Notes under the pieces: generated by a model
What the model saw: only the letters and a program-made list of their open reading frames with translations
Database searches by the model: none
Told to the model about the DNA's origin: nothing
In this document: piece after piece, positions 44,903 through 53,928 of the stretch
Numbering within the stretch: the first letter of the stretch is position 1
How the letters are laid out: the number at the start of each line of letters is the position of its first letter
Source: Acetobacteraceae bacterium
Lineage (GTDB): Bacteria > Pseudomonadota > Alphaproteobacteria > Acetobacterales > Acetobacteraceae
Length of the DNA: 63,486 nucleotides
Assembly: GCA_947474705.1 (NCBI GenBank)
Contig: CANJJS010000021.1
Span: 1-63,486, forward strand
Reading direction: 5' to 3'
Program-made: the position numbers and the translations under genes

Positions 44903-45292
44903 ATGCGGGCCTGGCGCCTCGCACGGGTCGCGCTGGAGGCGGAGACGTTGCGTCTTTCGCTGCGGGCGAAGCGGACCGCGATTCGGATCGCGGTGGGATA
45001 TCTCGCGGTGGCGGTGTTGTTTTGCGCGTTGTGCTTCGCGCATCTCGCGGCGTGGTTCTGGCTGCGGGACCGTCTGCCGCCAGTGGAAACCGCCGGGGTC
45101 TTCGCCGCCGCCGATCTTGTCCTCGCCGCCGGTCTGGCCTGGTTCGCTCTTCATTCGCGCCCCAACGCCGTGGAGCGCGACGCGCTCGCGGTGCGCCGGC
45201 GCGCGCTGGACGAGATCGGGGATTCTCTCAATACATCCGCGCTGCTGCTTCGGGCGATTGAACTGCTTTGGAACGCCAAAGCCAAATCCTGA
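44903..45292 (+). CDS. YqjE-like two-helix membrane protein
   Basis: 129 residues with two membrane helices (about 31-55 and 65-86) between basic ends. It resembles YqjE/holin-like superfamily III proteins that follow yqjD homologues. The start codon is two bases after the stop of that gene. Function is not known; the assignment rests on size, topology and neighbourhood rather than on a diagnostic motif. Confidence 0.6.
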   Translation: MRAWRLARVALEAETLRLSLRAKRTAIRIAVGYLAVAVLFCALCFAHLAAWFWLRDRLPPVETAGVFAAADLVLAAGLAWFALHSRPNAVERDALAVRRRALDEIGDSLNTSALLLRAIELLWNAKAKS

Positions 45293-45355
45293 GCGCCGAT
45301 TTGCCGGGCCGGAGCCGATCCTTTACCGTGCCGGTTATAACGACCGGAGGCGTTC

Positions 45356-46714
45356 ATGAGCGACACACTTCCCACCGCCACCCGGGTGTCAGACCCAGGC
45401 GTGCGCGCCCTGTACAAGCTGGACAATCGCTGGCAGGCCTGGCTGGATGTCGAGGTCGCGCTGGCGCACGCGCAGGCCGAACTCGGGATCATCCCGGCGG
45501 AAGCCGCCGCCGCCATCGAACCCGCCGCGAAGCTGGAGCTGTTCGACCGGGCACGCCTGGACGAAGGCTTCGCCCGCACCGGCCACACCCTCGTCCCCCT
45601 GGTCTGGGAACTTTCGCGAATCGTCGGCGAGCCGCATGGCGGCTGGGTGCACTGGGGCGCGACGACGCAGAACATCACCCAGACCGGCGATCTTCTGGTG
45701 CTGCGCCAGGCGCACAATATCTTCCTGCGTCAGATCGCCGGGATGCTGGAGGCAATGGCGAACCTCGCCGAGCGCGGGGCGGAGATGGCGTTGCCCGGAC
45801 GCACCCATGGGCAGCACGCGGTGCCGCATACGTTCGGCGGCAAGGTCGCCGTCTGGATCGACGAGTGGCTGCGCCATGTCGACCGTCTGCGCGATTTGTC
45901 GCCGCGGCTGTTCGTGTCCATGCTCGGGGGCGGCGCGGGCACCTACGCCTCTCTTGGCCGCATGGGGCCGCCGGTGCAGGCCGGGATCGGCAAACGCCTT
46001 GGATTCGGCACCATGGCCGTGCCCTCCCGCGCGCTGGGCGATCACCTCGCGGAAAATATTTGCGTCCTTGGCCTGATGGCGGCGACCGCCGGGAAGATGG
46101 GCCGGGAAGTTTACACGCTGATGAAGACGGAATTCGGGGAAGTGGAAGAACCGGTGCCGCCGGGCACCGTCGGCAGTTCCACCATGCCGCAAAAGCGCAA
46201 TCCGAAACTGTGCCAGGATGTCATCGCCGCCGCCGCCGAGGTTCGCGCCATGGTGCCCCTCGCGCTCGAAGCCATGATGACCGAGCACGAAGCCGATCGC
46301 ACCACCAGCCTGATGATGGACACCGCCGAGGGCCGCGCCTGCGTCGCCATGGGCGATATTCTGGCGCGCCTGACCGAGATCCTGCGCGGTCTCGACCTCA
46401 ACCCCAAACGCATGCGCGCCAACCTCGATCTGGGTCACGGCCTGATCATGGCGGAGGCGCTGATGCTGGATCTGGGCAAGGCCATTGGCCGGCAGCACGC
46501 GCACGACGTCATCTACGACGCGGCGCAGGCCGCGTTCACGGAGGAAAAATCCTTCTCCGACCTCCTGTCCGCCGACCCCAGGGTCACCGCGCACATGGAC
46601 AAAGCCGCGATCCAGGGCCTGCTCGACCCGACCGCCTATACCGGCCTCTGCGCCGACATGGCGCGGGAACAGGCGGCCCTCGCCCGCGCCAAGGCGAGAG
46701 ACCTTCTGGCATGA
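45356..46714 (+). CDS. Lyase of the fumarase/adenylosuccinate lyase superfamily (PurB/PcaB-like)
   Basis: 452 residues. The superfamily signature GSSTMPQKRNP is present, together with GRTHGQHAVPHTFGGK and TTQNITQTGDLLVLRQ. Members split C-N or C-O bonds of succinyl-type substrates or cycloisomerise carboxymuconate. The protein is closer in wording to 3-carboxy-cis,cis-muconate cycloisomerase-like members than to housekeeping PurB, but I would not fix the substrate. Its stop overlaps the start of a RidA gene (ATGA), suggesting that the reaction yields or handles reactive enamines or imines. Confidence 0.82.
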   Translation: MSDTLPTATRVSDPGVRALYKLDNRWQAWLDVEVALAHAQAELGIIPAEAAAAIEPAAKLELFDRARLDEGFARTGHTLVPLVWELSRIVGEPHGGWVHWGATTQNITQTGDLLVLRQAHNIFLRQIAGMLEAMANLAERGAEMALPGRTHGQHAVPHTFGGKVAVWIDEWLRHVDRLRDLSPRLFVSMLGGGAGTYASLGRMGPPVQAGIGKRLGFGTMAVPSRALGDHLAENICVLGLMAATAGKMGREVYTLMKTEFGEVEEPVPPGTVGSSTMPQKRNPKLCQDVIAAAAEVRAMVPLALEAMMTEHEADRTTSLMMDTAEGRACVAMGDILARLTEILRGLDLNPKRMRANLDLGHGLIMAEALMLDLGKAIGRQHAHDVIYDAAQAAFTEEKSFSDLLSADPRVTAHMDKAAIQGLLDPTAYTGLCADMAREQAALARAKARDLLA

Positions 46715-47094
46715 CCGGCATTCAGCGCCTGATCGTCGAGGGGCAACTGACCCCCGTCAGCCACTACTGCCACGTTGTCCGCGCCGGCAACACGATCTGG
46801 GTCTCCGGCGCCATCGGCGTCGCGCCCGACGGGAGCGTCCCCGCCGACGTCGGCCAACAGGCCGAAATCGCCCTGGCCAGCATCGACGCCTGCCTGAAAG
46901 CCGCGGGCGCCGGACCGGAACACGTGGTGAAGGTCAACGTCTACCTGACCGACGTCGCCGACCGCACCAAAATCAACCCCGCGCGCCAACGCTACTTCGG
47001 CGAACACAGACCCGCCTCCACCCTCGTTGGCGTCACCGCCCTCGTCCTCGCCGAAGCCAAAGTCGAAATCGAGGCGACGGCGGTGGTGCCGTGA
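46711..47094 (+). CDS. RidA/YjgF-family protein
   Basis: 127 residues of the RidA fold, which hydrolyses reactive enamine/imine intermediates or acts in specific catabolic steps. Visible are the core strands IWVSGAIGVAPDG, the QAEIALASIDACLKAAGAG helix, VVKVNVYLTDVAD and the C-terminal HRPASTLVGVTALVLAEAKVEIEATAV, which keeps the conserved arginine of the active trimer interface. Its start overlaps the lyase stop, so the two are coupled. Confidence 0.9.
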   Translation: MTGIQRLIVEGQLTPVSHYCHVVRAGNTIWVSGAIGVAPDGSVPADVGQQAEIALASIDACLKAAGAGPEHVVKVNVYLTDVADRTKINPARQRYFGEHRPASTLVGVTALVLAEAKVEIEATAVVP

Positions 47095-47124
47095 GGGCCT
47101 GAGGCGATGGTTACCTTGAGGATG

Positions 47125-47352
47125 CGCCGGGGCTCCGCCCCGGACCCCGCGGGGGCGCTGCCCCTCGACCCCGCCAAGGGCTCGCCCTTGGAACCCCGGG
47201 ATTTGGTTGGGGGTGAGAGGGGGCCTGCGAGGAGGTTGCAACGTCCGCGTAGGCCCCCTCTCACCCCCAACCAAATGAGTGGATTGCAAAGGTGTGCCTT
47301 TGCTGGGGGTCCAGGGGGCAAAGCCCCTGGCGGGGTCTGGGGCAGCGCCCCA
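47125..47352. repeat. Long palindromic intergenic element with a perfect 26-bp inverted repeat
   Basis: The core arms 47201-47226 and 47251-47276 are exact reverse complements (beginning ATTTGGTTGGGGG) around a 24-base loop. Outside them, imperfect outer arms about 47125-47199 and 47298-47352 consist of GGGGCGCTGCCCC and CCCCGCCAGGGGC-type blocks, also inverted. The whole 230 bases can fold on itself. Elements with these GC blocks are scattered in related genomes to my recollection. It sits between the RidA gene and egtB and may affect their transcription. Confidence 0.85.
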
Positions 47353-47378
47353 GCCTATCCACAAGGGAACCATCTCCC

Positions 47379-48545
47379 ATGACCTCCCTGGCAGACCGCT
47401 ATGCCTCGGTTCGGGCTTTCACGGAGGCGTTGGCTGGGAAGCTGACGGCGGAGGATCAGTGTGTGCAGTCGATGCCGGATGCCAGTCCGGCGAAGTGGCA
47501 TCGGGCGCATGTGACCTGGTTTTTCGAGGAGTTTTTGTTGCGTCCGGCCTTGCCGGGATATCGGGTGTTCGACGAGGATTTCCGGTTCCTGTTCAACTCG
47601 TACTATGAGGCCGTGGGCGCGCGGCATCCGCGGCCGATCCGGGGGCTTCTCACGCGTCCGGGGGGGGAGCGTGTCGGGGAATTCCGGGCGCATGTCGATG
47701 CGGCGATGGCGCGGTTGTTGGGGGATTTGCCGGAGGAACTGGCCGATCTGGTGGAATTGGGGCTGAATCACGAGCAGCAGCACCAGGAATTGCTGGTCAC
47801 CGACATACTCGATGCCTTTTCGAAAAGTTCGTTGTATCCGGCGCTGGATCCGGACTGGGTGGAACCGGCCTACGATCCGGGTCCGTCGCGGTTTTTGCGC
47901 TGTCCCGGCGGAATCGCGGGCATCGGGCATTATGGCGAGGGGTTTTGTTTCGACAACGAGACGCCGGCGCATGAGACCTTGCTGCCGGATTTCGAGATCG
48001 CCAATCGTCTTGTGCGCAATCGGGAGTTTTTGGCGTTCGTCGACGACGGCGGCTATCGCGCGCCGGCGCATTGGATGTCCGACGGATGGGCGGAGGTTCA
48101 GGCGAACGGGTGGTCCTGCCCGGGCATGTGGCGTGCCTTCGACGGCGCCTGGTCGCAGATGGGTCCGGGCGGGCTGGCGCCGCTCGATCTGGACGCGCCG
48201 GTGCGGCACATCTCCTGGTATGAGGCGGATGCCTTTGCCCGGTGGGCTGGCGCGCGGCTGCCGACGGAGTTCGAGTGGGAGGCGGCGTCCGACCATCCGG
48301 AATTCCGCGAGCGCGAGGGCCATGTCTGGCAGTGGACCGAAAGCGCGTACCGGCCTTATCCTGGGTTTCGCGCCGCGCCCGGTGCCGTCGGGGAATACAA
48401 CGGAAAGTTCATGATCAATCAGATGGTGTTGCGGGGCGGTTCGCTCGCGACGCCGCCCGGCCACACGCGGCCGACCTACCGGAATTTCTTTCACCCCGGC
48501 AAACGCTGGCAGTTCACCGGACTGCGCCTGGCGCGGGACGCCTGA
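47379..48545 (+). CDS. egtB: Ergothioneine biosynthesis sulfoxide synthase EgtB
   Basis: Iron enzyme that joins trimethylhistidine (hercynine) to a thiol donor with oxygen. 388 residues: an N-terminal DinB-like domain (about 1-150) with the iron-binding motif NHEQQHQELL, and a C-terminal FGE-sulfatase domain (about 175-388) with GGIAGIGHYGEGFCFDNETP, FEWEAA, VWQWTESAY and VLRGGS. The start MTSLADRY is right after a palindromic element. egtD follows after 11 bases, so the two form an operon. Confidence 0.93.
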   Translation: MTSLADRYASVRAFTEALAGKLTAEDQCVQSMPDASPAKWHRAHVTWFFEEFLLRPALPGYRVFDEDFRFLFNSYYEAVGARHPRPIRGLLTRPGGERVGEFRAHVDAAMARLLGDLPEELADLVELGLNHEQQHQELLVTDILDAFSKSSLYPALDPDWVEPAYDPGPSRFLRCPGGIAGIGHYGEGFCFDNETPAHETLLPDFEIANRLVRNREFLAFVDDGGYRAPAHWMSDGWAEVQANGWSCPGMWRAFDGAWSQMGPGGLAPLDLDAPVRHISWYEADAFARWAGARLPTEFEWEAASDHPEFREREGHVWQWTESAYRPYPGFRAAPGAVGEYNGKFMINQMVLRGGSLATPPGHTRPTYRNFFHPGKRWQFTGLRLARDA

Positions 48546-48556
48546 CAGGATCGCGC

Positions 48557-49588
48557 ATGGCAGACGACCGAGACACTCGCCCGGACCCCGAGGTGGCCCC
48601 GGGGGCGGCGCCGGGGGCCGAGCAGGCTTTCGACACCGGCGCGACGGAGGCGGAGGGGGGATCCTCTGTCGCCGCGCTCGCGCTGGCGGGTTTGACCGCG
48701 GCCCGGAAGACCCTGCCGCCGAGCCTGTTTTACGACGAGGAGGGGTGCCGGCTTTTCTACCGGATCACGGAACTGCCGGAATATTATTTGACGCGCACCG
48801 AGTTCCGGTTGTTGGAGTCGGTGGCGGGGGAGGCGGCGGCGTCCGTGCCCGCCGGTGCGACGCTGGTCGAATATGGCGCCAGCGACGAGACCAAGGCGGG
48901 CATGTTGCTGCGCCATAAGGACGCGGCGGGCGCGTCGCTGTTCCGGGCCTATGTCCCGATCGACATCGCTGGGCCGGCGCTGAGGGCCATGCGGCGGCGG
49001 ATGGCGGGCAGCCACCCGGGCCTGACGGTCTTGCCGGTGACGGCCGACTTCATGCGCCCGGTGCTGTTGCCCGCGCGCCCGGAGGAGACCGCCGTCATGG
49101 GGTTTTTCCCGGGCTCGACGATCGGCAATCTGGAGCCTTCCGCCGCCATCGGGTTCCTGTCGCGGGCGCGTGAGGCGTTGGGGCCGGGCGCGCGGTTCCT
49201 GTTGGGGTTCGACAATTGCCGCGATCCGGCGCGGCTGGTGCCCGCGTACGATGATGCCCAGGGGGTGACGGCTTCGTTCAATTTGAATTTGCTGCGGCGG
49301 TTGAACCGGGAAGCGGGGGGCGATTTCGACCTCGACGCCTTCGCGCACCGGGCCGTGTGGAACACCAAGGAAAGCCGGATCGAAATGCATCTGGTCAGTC
49401 CACGCGCCGCCAGTTACCGGCTGGCGGGACAGACCGTGCGGTTCGCGCCTGGCGAGACAATCCACACCGAGAACAGCTACAAATACCCGCCGGAGCGCAT
49501 GGAGGCGATGGTGGCCGCCGCCGGTTGGACGCGGCGCCAGGTCTGGCTCGATCCGCAGGGGCTGTTCGCGATCTGGTTGCTGGACTGA
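48557..49588 (+). CDS. egtD: Histidine N-alpha-methyltransferase EgtD
   Basis: SAM-dependent methyltransferase that makes trimethyl-L-histidine (hercynine), the first step of ergothioneine synthesis. 343 residues, with PPSLFYDEEGCRLFYRITELPEYYLTRTE, VEYGASDETK, MGFFPGSTIGNLEP and the C-terminal ENSYKYPPERM block typical of EgtD. The first 35 residues are an Ala/Glu-rich variable tail. Together with EgtB it forms the core of the pathway; egtC and egtE are not in the window. Confidence 0.93.
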   Translation: MADDRDTRPDPEVAPGAAPGAEQAFDTGATEAEGGSSVAALALAGLTAARKTLPPSLFYDEEGCRLFYRITELPEYYLTRTEFRLLESVAGEAAASVPAGATLVEYGASDETKAGMLLRHKDAAGASLFRAYVPIDIAGPALRAMRRRMAGSHPGLTVLPVTADFMRPVLLPARPEETAVMGFFPGSTIGNLEPSAAIGFLSRAREALGPGARFLLGFDNCRDPARLVPAYDDAQGVTASFNLNLLRRLNREAGGDFDLDAFAHRAVWNTKESRIEMHLVSPRAASYRLAGQTVRFAPGETIHTENSYKYPPERMEAMVAAAGWTRRQVWLDPQGLFAIWLLD

Positions 49589-49653
49589 GCGGCATGACGG
49601 GCGGGCGCGAAAAAACTGGCGTTGGCGGAAGGTTTGCGCGCAATAACCGCGTC

Positions 49654-50658
49654 ATGTTTCGCCGTTTGATACTATGCCTGTTGTCGGTGTTTGGTGGGCT
49701 GGTGCCTGGACTGCCGGTGCCGGGCCCAGGGGCGTCCGGTGTCGCGCTGGCGCGCGCGGCGCATCTGCCCGCGAATCCACCCTCGGGGGCCGCTCCCGCG
49801 CCCGCGCCCGCGCCATCGACTCCGCCCGCCATGTGCGAAGCGGCGATCGGCGCGGCGGAGGCCGAGGCGAAGCTGCCCGCGCGGGTGTTGCTGTCCATTT
49901 CCATCCGCGAGTCCGGCCGCAAAGACCCGGAAACCGGGCGCACGCGGCCCTGGCCCTGGGTTATCAACTACGAGGGCAGCGGCCGTTACTTCGCCTCGAA
50001 GGCGGAGGCGATCGCCGCCGTCCAGGAAATCCAGGCCATGGGTGGGCAGTCGATCGACGTGGGCTGCATGCAGGTCAATCTGATGCACCACGCCAGCGCG
50101 TTCTCGACGCTGGACGAGGCGTTCGATCCCGCGCGCAACGCGGCCTACGCGGCGCGGTTTCTGCGGTCGCTGTTCGCCTCGACAGGCGATTGGGGCAAGG
50201 CGATCGGCGGGTATCACTCGCGCACGCCAGGCCGGAGCGAGGCATATCGCGACCAGGTCGTTGCCACGTGGAACCCGACCGATCCGGCGGTTTTGTCGCG
50301 ATTGACGCTGAATCCGGCGCCGGTCGCCAGCTTGTCTTTGGTCTCGCCATCCTCGCTTTATATTCCGTTCGCGCGGTCAGGTCCGATTCAGATGACATCG
50401 AACCTGACATATCGGGCGTTCTCGCCTTCGACGAACGTTTATCGGTCCTTCCGGCCGATGAACGTCGCGTACGCGGATTTTTCCCGTAAGCCAGCACGGT
50501 CCGCCGGACGTCCGGTGGGGCGGCCGCTGGATTTGCGATTGAGCCTGGGCGGCGTGGGCACGGGCCGGGGTCTGGTCGTGCCGAACGGGGTGGCGAGCCC
50601 AGGCGTGGCGAAGGGCGCGAAGACGCCGGTGCCGAAGCGGGGGCGGGAGGCCGGGTAG
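49654..50658 (+). CDS. Lytic transglycosylase (SLT domain), exported
   Basis: 334 residues. Signal peptide (FRRLILCLLSVFGGLVPG), a Pro/Ala-rich spacer, then a lysozyme-like SLT domain (about 70-200) with catalytic Glu86 in SIRESG, the SIDVGCMQVNLMHH strand and AIGGYHSRTPGRSEAYRDQV. The C-terminal 120 residues are Ser/Arg/Gly-rich and probably disordered. It cleaves peptidoglycan in the periplasm. The ATG at 49654 begins the signal peptide; ATG 49594 would add 20 charged residues and is less likely. Confidence 0.85.
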   Translation: MFRRLILCLLSVFGGLVPGLPVPGPGASGVALARAAHLPANPPSGAAPAPAPAPSTPPAMCEAAIGAAEAEAKLPARVLLSISIRESGRKDPETGRTRPWPWVINYEGSGRYFASKAEAIAAVQEIQAMGGQSIDVGCMQVNLMHHASAFSTLDEAFDPARNAAYAARFLRSLFASTGDWGKAIGGYHSRTPGRSEAYRDQVVATWNPTDPAVLSRLTLNPAPVASLSLVSPSSLYIPFARSGPIQMTSNLTYRAFSPSTNVYRSFRPMNVAYADFSRKPARSAGRPVGRPLDLRLSLGGVGTGRGLVVPNGVASPGVAKGAKTPVPKRGREAG

Positions 50659-50664
50659 GGTCGG

Positions 50665-51843
50665 TTACCCCCCCATCTCCAACCGCTTCGACGCGATCCG
50701 CGCCCCTTCCGCCAGCGCCCTCAACTTGGCCCAGACCACATCCTCCGCCACCCGGCCACGTCCCGCCGAGGTATCGAACCCGCAATCCGTCCCCGCCAGC
50801 AGCCGCGCCGGGTCGCCAATGGTCCGCGCCACGTTCTCCAGCCGGTCGGCCACGACTTCCGGGTGTTCCACGAAATTCGTCAGCGGATCGATGACGCCCG
50901 CGACCACGACCTGCCCGTTGTCCAGCGGCAAATCCTTCAGACACCGGTATTCATGTTGATGCCGCGGGTTCGCGATCGGCAGCACCCATCCCCCCACCTT
51001 CGCCTGCCCGATCGTCGGCAAAATCTCCGCCATCGCGACGTCGCAATCGTGCGGCGCCTCGTAATTGCCCCAGCAGGCGTGGATGCGGACGCGGTCCCGG
51101 GGAATGTTTTCCAGCGCGTCGTTGATCGTCGCGACGACTCGCTCGGCGAAACCGATGAAGGCGGACAGCGGTTGATCCTGGTAAGTAATGTGCCGCTCCA
51201 GCGCCAGGTCGGGCGCGTCGATCTGCAACAGGAACCCGTGCCTTACGATCGCCTCGTATTCCACGCGCAACGCGCGACCCAGCGCGGCGAGGTAGGCGTC
51301 GTCGGTGTCGTAATGCTCGTTGCGCATCGCCGCCGCGACAATGCCGGGGGAGGGCGCGGTCATGAAGGGTTCCGCGAACCCCGGTGTGCCGAGTTCGTTC
51401 AACGTTGCCTGAAATTCGGCGCATTCCGCTTCGACCATCGCCGGATCGATATATTCCACCGGTCCGGTGGCCGACGGCAGGGTGCCGCGGTTATTGACGG
51501 ATTTTCGCGCGGACTCCGCTTCGGCGGCCCATGCCTGAAACATCGGATAGCGAGAAATGTCGGCGACCGGGCGGCGGGTCCAGGTGCCGTTGAACCCGGT
51601 CATGCGATGCCGCACATAAAGAAAAAAAGCTTCGCGCATTTGTTCGCCATTGTTGCCGACATCGATGCCGGCGGCGATCTGCTGGCGCACGGCATGGCGC
51701 GTGGCGGCTTTCCCCTGGGTCTCGATCGCCGCTTCGTCCACCGCTTCGCCAGCGGCGCGGCGCGCGTACAGCTCGGTCAGCGCCGCCGGCCGGGGCAGGC
51801 TGCCAGTGTGCGTGGTCAGAATGCGATGGGTGCTGTGGAGCAT
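50665..51843 (-). CDS. Cobalamin-independent methionine-synthase-like (MetE C-terminal type) protein
   Basis: 392 residues, a single TIM-barrel domain like the catalytic half of MetE. Zinc ligands of the family are visible: His255 and Cys257 (IHACWGNYE) and Cys354 (GTDCGFDTS). Such short MetE-like enzymes transfer methyl or other groups to thiols (homocysteine, coenzyme M, others); the exact substrate is unknown. It is 63 bases downstream of a D-cysteine-desulfhydrase-like gene on the same strand, which hints at sulfur metabolism. Confidence 0.85.
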   Translation of the reverse strand: MLHSTHRILTTHTGSLPRPAALTELYARRAAGEAVDEAAIETQGKAATRHAVRQQIAAGIDVGNNGEQMREAFFLYVRHRMTGFNGTWTRRPVADISRYPMFQAWAAEAESARKSVNNRGTLPSATGPVEYIDPAMVEAECAEFQATLNELGTPGFAEPFMTAPSPGIVAAAMRNEHYDTDDAYLAALGRALRVEYEAIVRHGFLLQIDAPDLALERHITYQDQPLSAFIGFAERVVATINDALENIPRDRVRIHACWGNYEAPHDCDVAMAEILPTIGQAKVGGWVLPIANPRHQHEYRCLKDLPLDNGQVVVAGVIDPLTNFVEHPEVVADRLENVARTIGDPARLLAGTDCGFDTSAGRGRVAEDVVWAKLRALAEGARIASKRLEMGG

Positions 51844-51906
51844 GGGACAGACCTTTGTTCGGCGCGCGGCGGCGAAGCGGAAGACATGCCGCCGCGCGCG
51901 GTGGTG

Positions 51907-52908
51907 TCAGGCTTCGCCCGCGAACGTCTCCCCATACCCAAACAGCCCCACCGCCCCGCCGGTGTGCAAAAACACCACCGTCTCGCTCTTCCGGATCTCG
52001 CCCGAGCGGATCAGATCGATCATCCCCGCCATCGCTTTCCCGGAATACACCGGATCGAGCAAAATCCCCTCCAGACGGGCCAGCATCCGCACCGCGGCGA
52101 CCATCCCTTCCGTCGGAATCCCATACCCCTTGCCGACGTAATCGCAGTTCGCGACCACAGCCGACCGGGCGATTCCGCCGCGCACGCCGACATAATCCGC
52201 CGTGGCTTCCGCGAGCCGGAACACATTTTCCTCCTGCCGGTCCTTCGGCAGCCGCACGCCAATGCCCAGAACCGGAATGCCGGCGTTTTCGCCTTCCAGG
52301 CCCACCACCAGACCCGCGTGAGTCCCCGCGCTGCCCGTCGCCGTCACCAGGCGATCGATTTTCAGCCCCATCTCGTCGGCCTGCCGCACCAGTTCCTGCG
52401 CGCAGGACACATAGCCCAGAGCGCCGACCTTGTTCGAGCCGCCGCCGGGAATGACGTAGGCTTTCACACCCGTGGCCCGCAGTTCGGCGCCCTTTTTCTC
52501 GGCTTCCGCGTTCATGTCGATGCCGCCGGGCCGATATTCGATCTCGCAGCCGAACAGCTTGTCCAGCAGCACGTTGCCGCCTTGCAGATAATCGCGGTCG
52601 TTGGTCTCGATCCGGTGCTCCAGCAGCGCCGTGCATTTCAGCCCATACATCGCCGCCACCGCCGCCGTCTGGCGCACATGGTTCGACTGCACCGCCCCCT
52701 GCGTCACGACGTGCGTCGCGCCTTGCGCCCGCGCCTCGCCAATCAGCCACTCCAGTTTCCGGACCTTGTTCCCGCCGGTGGCCACCACCGTGCAATCGTC
52801 GCGCTTGATCCAGATGTCGGCCCCCAGCTCCCGGCTGAGGTTCTCCAGCCGGTGCAACGGCGTCGGCGCGGGAAACAGTTTGACACGGGGAAAGCGGGCG
52901 AGATGCAT
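51907..52908 (-). CDS. D-cysteine desulfhydrase / ACC deaminase family PLP enzyme
   Basis: 333 residues, fold type II PLP enzyme. The Schiff-base lysine is Lys48 in [29 protein letters not shown], the phosphate loop [11 protein letters not shown] and the C-terminal [12 protein letters not shown] are family motifs. Members include D-cysteine desulfhydrase, cysteate sulfo-lyase (CuyA) and ACC deaminase; the choice among them depends on a few active-site residues I cannot decide. Start MHLARFPR is chosen over MFEGSG because the family begins here. Divergent from msrP by about 110 bases. Confidence 0.85.
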   Translation of the reverse strand: MHLARFPRVKLFPAPTPLHRLENLSRELGADIWIKRDDCTVVATGGNKVRKLEWLIGEARAQGATHVVTQGAVQSNHVRQTAAVAAMYGLKCTALLEHRIETNDRDYLQGGNVLLDKLFGCEIEYRPGGIDMNAEAEKKGAELRATGVKAYVIPGGGSNKVGALGYVSCAQELVRQADEMGLKIDRLVTATGSAGTHAGLVVGLEGENAGIPVLGIGVRLPKDRQEENVFRLAEATADYVGVRGGIARSAVVANCDYVGKGYGIPTEGMVAAVRMLARLEGILLDPVYSGKAMAGMIDLIRSGEIRKSETVVFLHTGGAVGLFGYGETFAGEA

Positions 52909-53016
52909 CGGGCCAGATCCTTCGAACAAAAAAATCCCGTGCCGCGTGCGGCCGGGTGTAACATCCGCGCCTGGCCCGCGTCAGACGAGCACGAGACCAC
53001 GAACGGAGAGAGAGAC

Positions 53017-53928
53017 ATGCGTATCATCACACGGCGCGGCTGGGAAATCGCCGAAAGTCAGGTCACCCCGGAATCCGTCGCGCTGAACCGCCGCGCGGTC
53101 CTTGGCGGCACTGCGGCCCTGCTCGCCGCCGCGCCCGGCCTGGTCCACGCCGCCGCGAATCCGAAATTCGAGGCCGGACGGCCCCTGACCGACGAAAAAT
53201 ACGCCACGACCTATAACAACTATTACGAATTCGACGAATCCAAGAACATGTGGCGTTCGGCCCAGAAGATGAAAACCAGCCCCTGGACCGTCGAAATCGC
53301 CGGCCTCGTCAAACAGCCCCGCAAAATCGCCTACGAGGACCTTCTCAAACAAGTCTCCATCGAGGAACGCATCTACCGCCATCGCTGCGTCGAGGCCTGG
53401 GCCATGACCGTCCCCTGGACCGGTTTCGCCATGTCCGACCTTCTGAAAATCGCCGAACCCCTGGGCTCCGCGAAATTCATCGCTTTCGAAACAGCACAGG
53501 AAAAATCCATGGGCAACCTGGCCTTGCCACTTTACCCCTGGCCCTACGTCGACGGACTCGCCATCGACGAAGCCGCGAACGAACTCGCCTTCATGCCGAC
53601 GGGCATGTACGGCAAAGCTTTGCCGCCACAAAACGGCGGCCCGATCCGCATGATCGCGCCCTGGAAATACGGGTTCAAACAGGTCAAATCGATCGTGAAA
53701 ATCACCTTCATGGAAAAACGCCCGCGCTGCTTCTGGGAAGAAATCAACGGCCGCGAATACGGATTCTGGGCCAACGTGAACCCAGACGTCCCCCACCCCC
53801 GCTGGAGCCAGGCACGCGAACGCCTGCTCGGCTCCGACGAAATGGTGCCCACGAAAATCTACAACGGCTACGGCGATTTCGTCGCGAGCTTGTATTCCGG
53901 ACGCAAGTCGGAGAAGCTGTTCATGTGA
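53017..53928 (+). CDS. msrP: Protein-methionine-sulfoxide reductase catalytic subunit MsrP (YedY)
   Basis: Periplasmic molybdopterin enzyme that repairs oxidised methionines. 303 residues with a twin-arginine-type leader (NRRAVLGGTAALLAAAPGLVHA) and the molybdenum-ligand Cys124 in YRHRCVEAWAM; NNYYEF, PIRMIAPWKYGFK and PRCFWEEINGREYGFWANVNP are family motifs. The usual haem partner MsrQ is not present; instead a 102-residue membrane protein overlaps its stop codon (ATGTGA) and is probably translated with it. Start ATG 53017 has GGAGAGAGAG in front. Confidence 0.93.
   Translation: MRIITRRGWEIAESQVTPESVALNRRAVLGGTAALLAAAPGLVHAAANPKFEAGRPLTDEKYATTYNNYYEFDESKNMWRSAQKMKTSPWTVEIAGLVKQPRKIAYEDLLKQVSIEERIYRHRCVEAWAMTVPWTGFAMSDLLKIAEPLGSAKFIAFETAQEKSMGNLALPLYPWPYVDGLAIDEAANELAFMPTGMYGKALPPQNGGPIRMIAPWKYGFKQVKSIVKITFMEKRPRCFWEEINGREYGFWANVNPDVPHPRWSQARERLLGSDEMVPTKIYNGYGDFVASLYSGRKSEKLFM

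Noticed and set aside
50863-53016. Long upstream in-frame extension of msrP
   Set aside because: It runs antisense through the MetE-like and desulfhydrase-like genes; the real start at 53017 has a ribosome site and an export leader.
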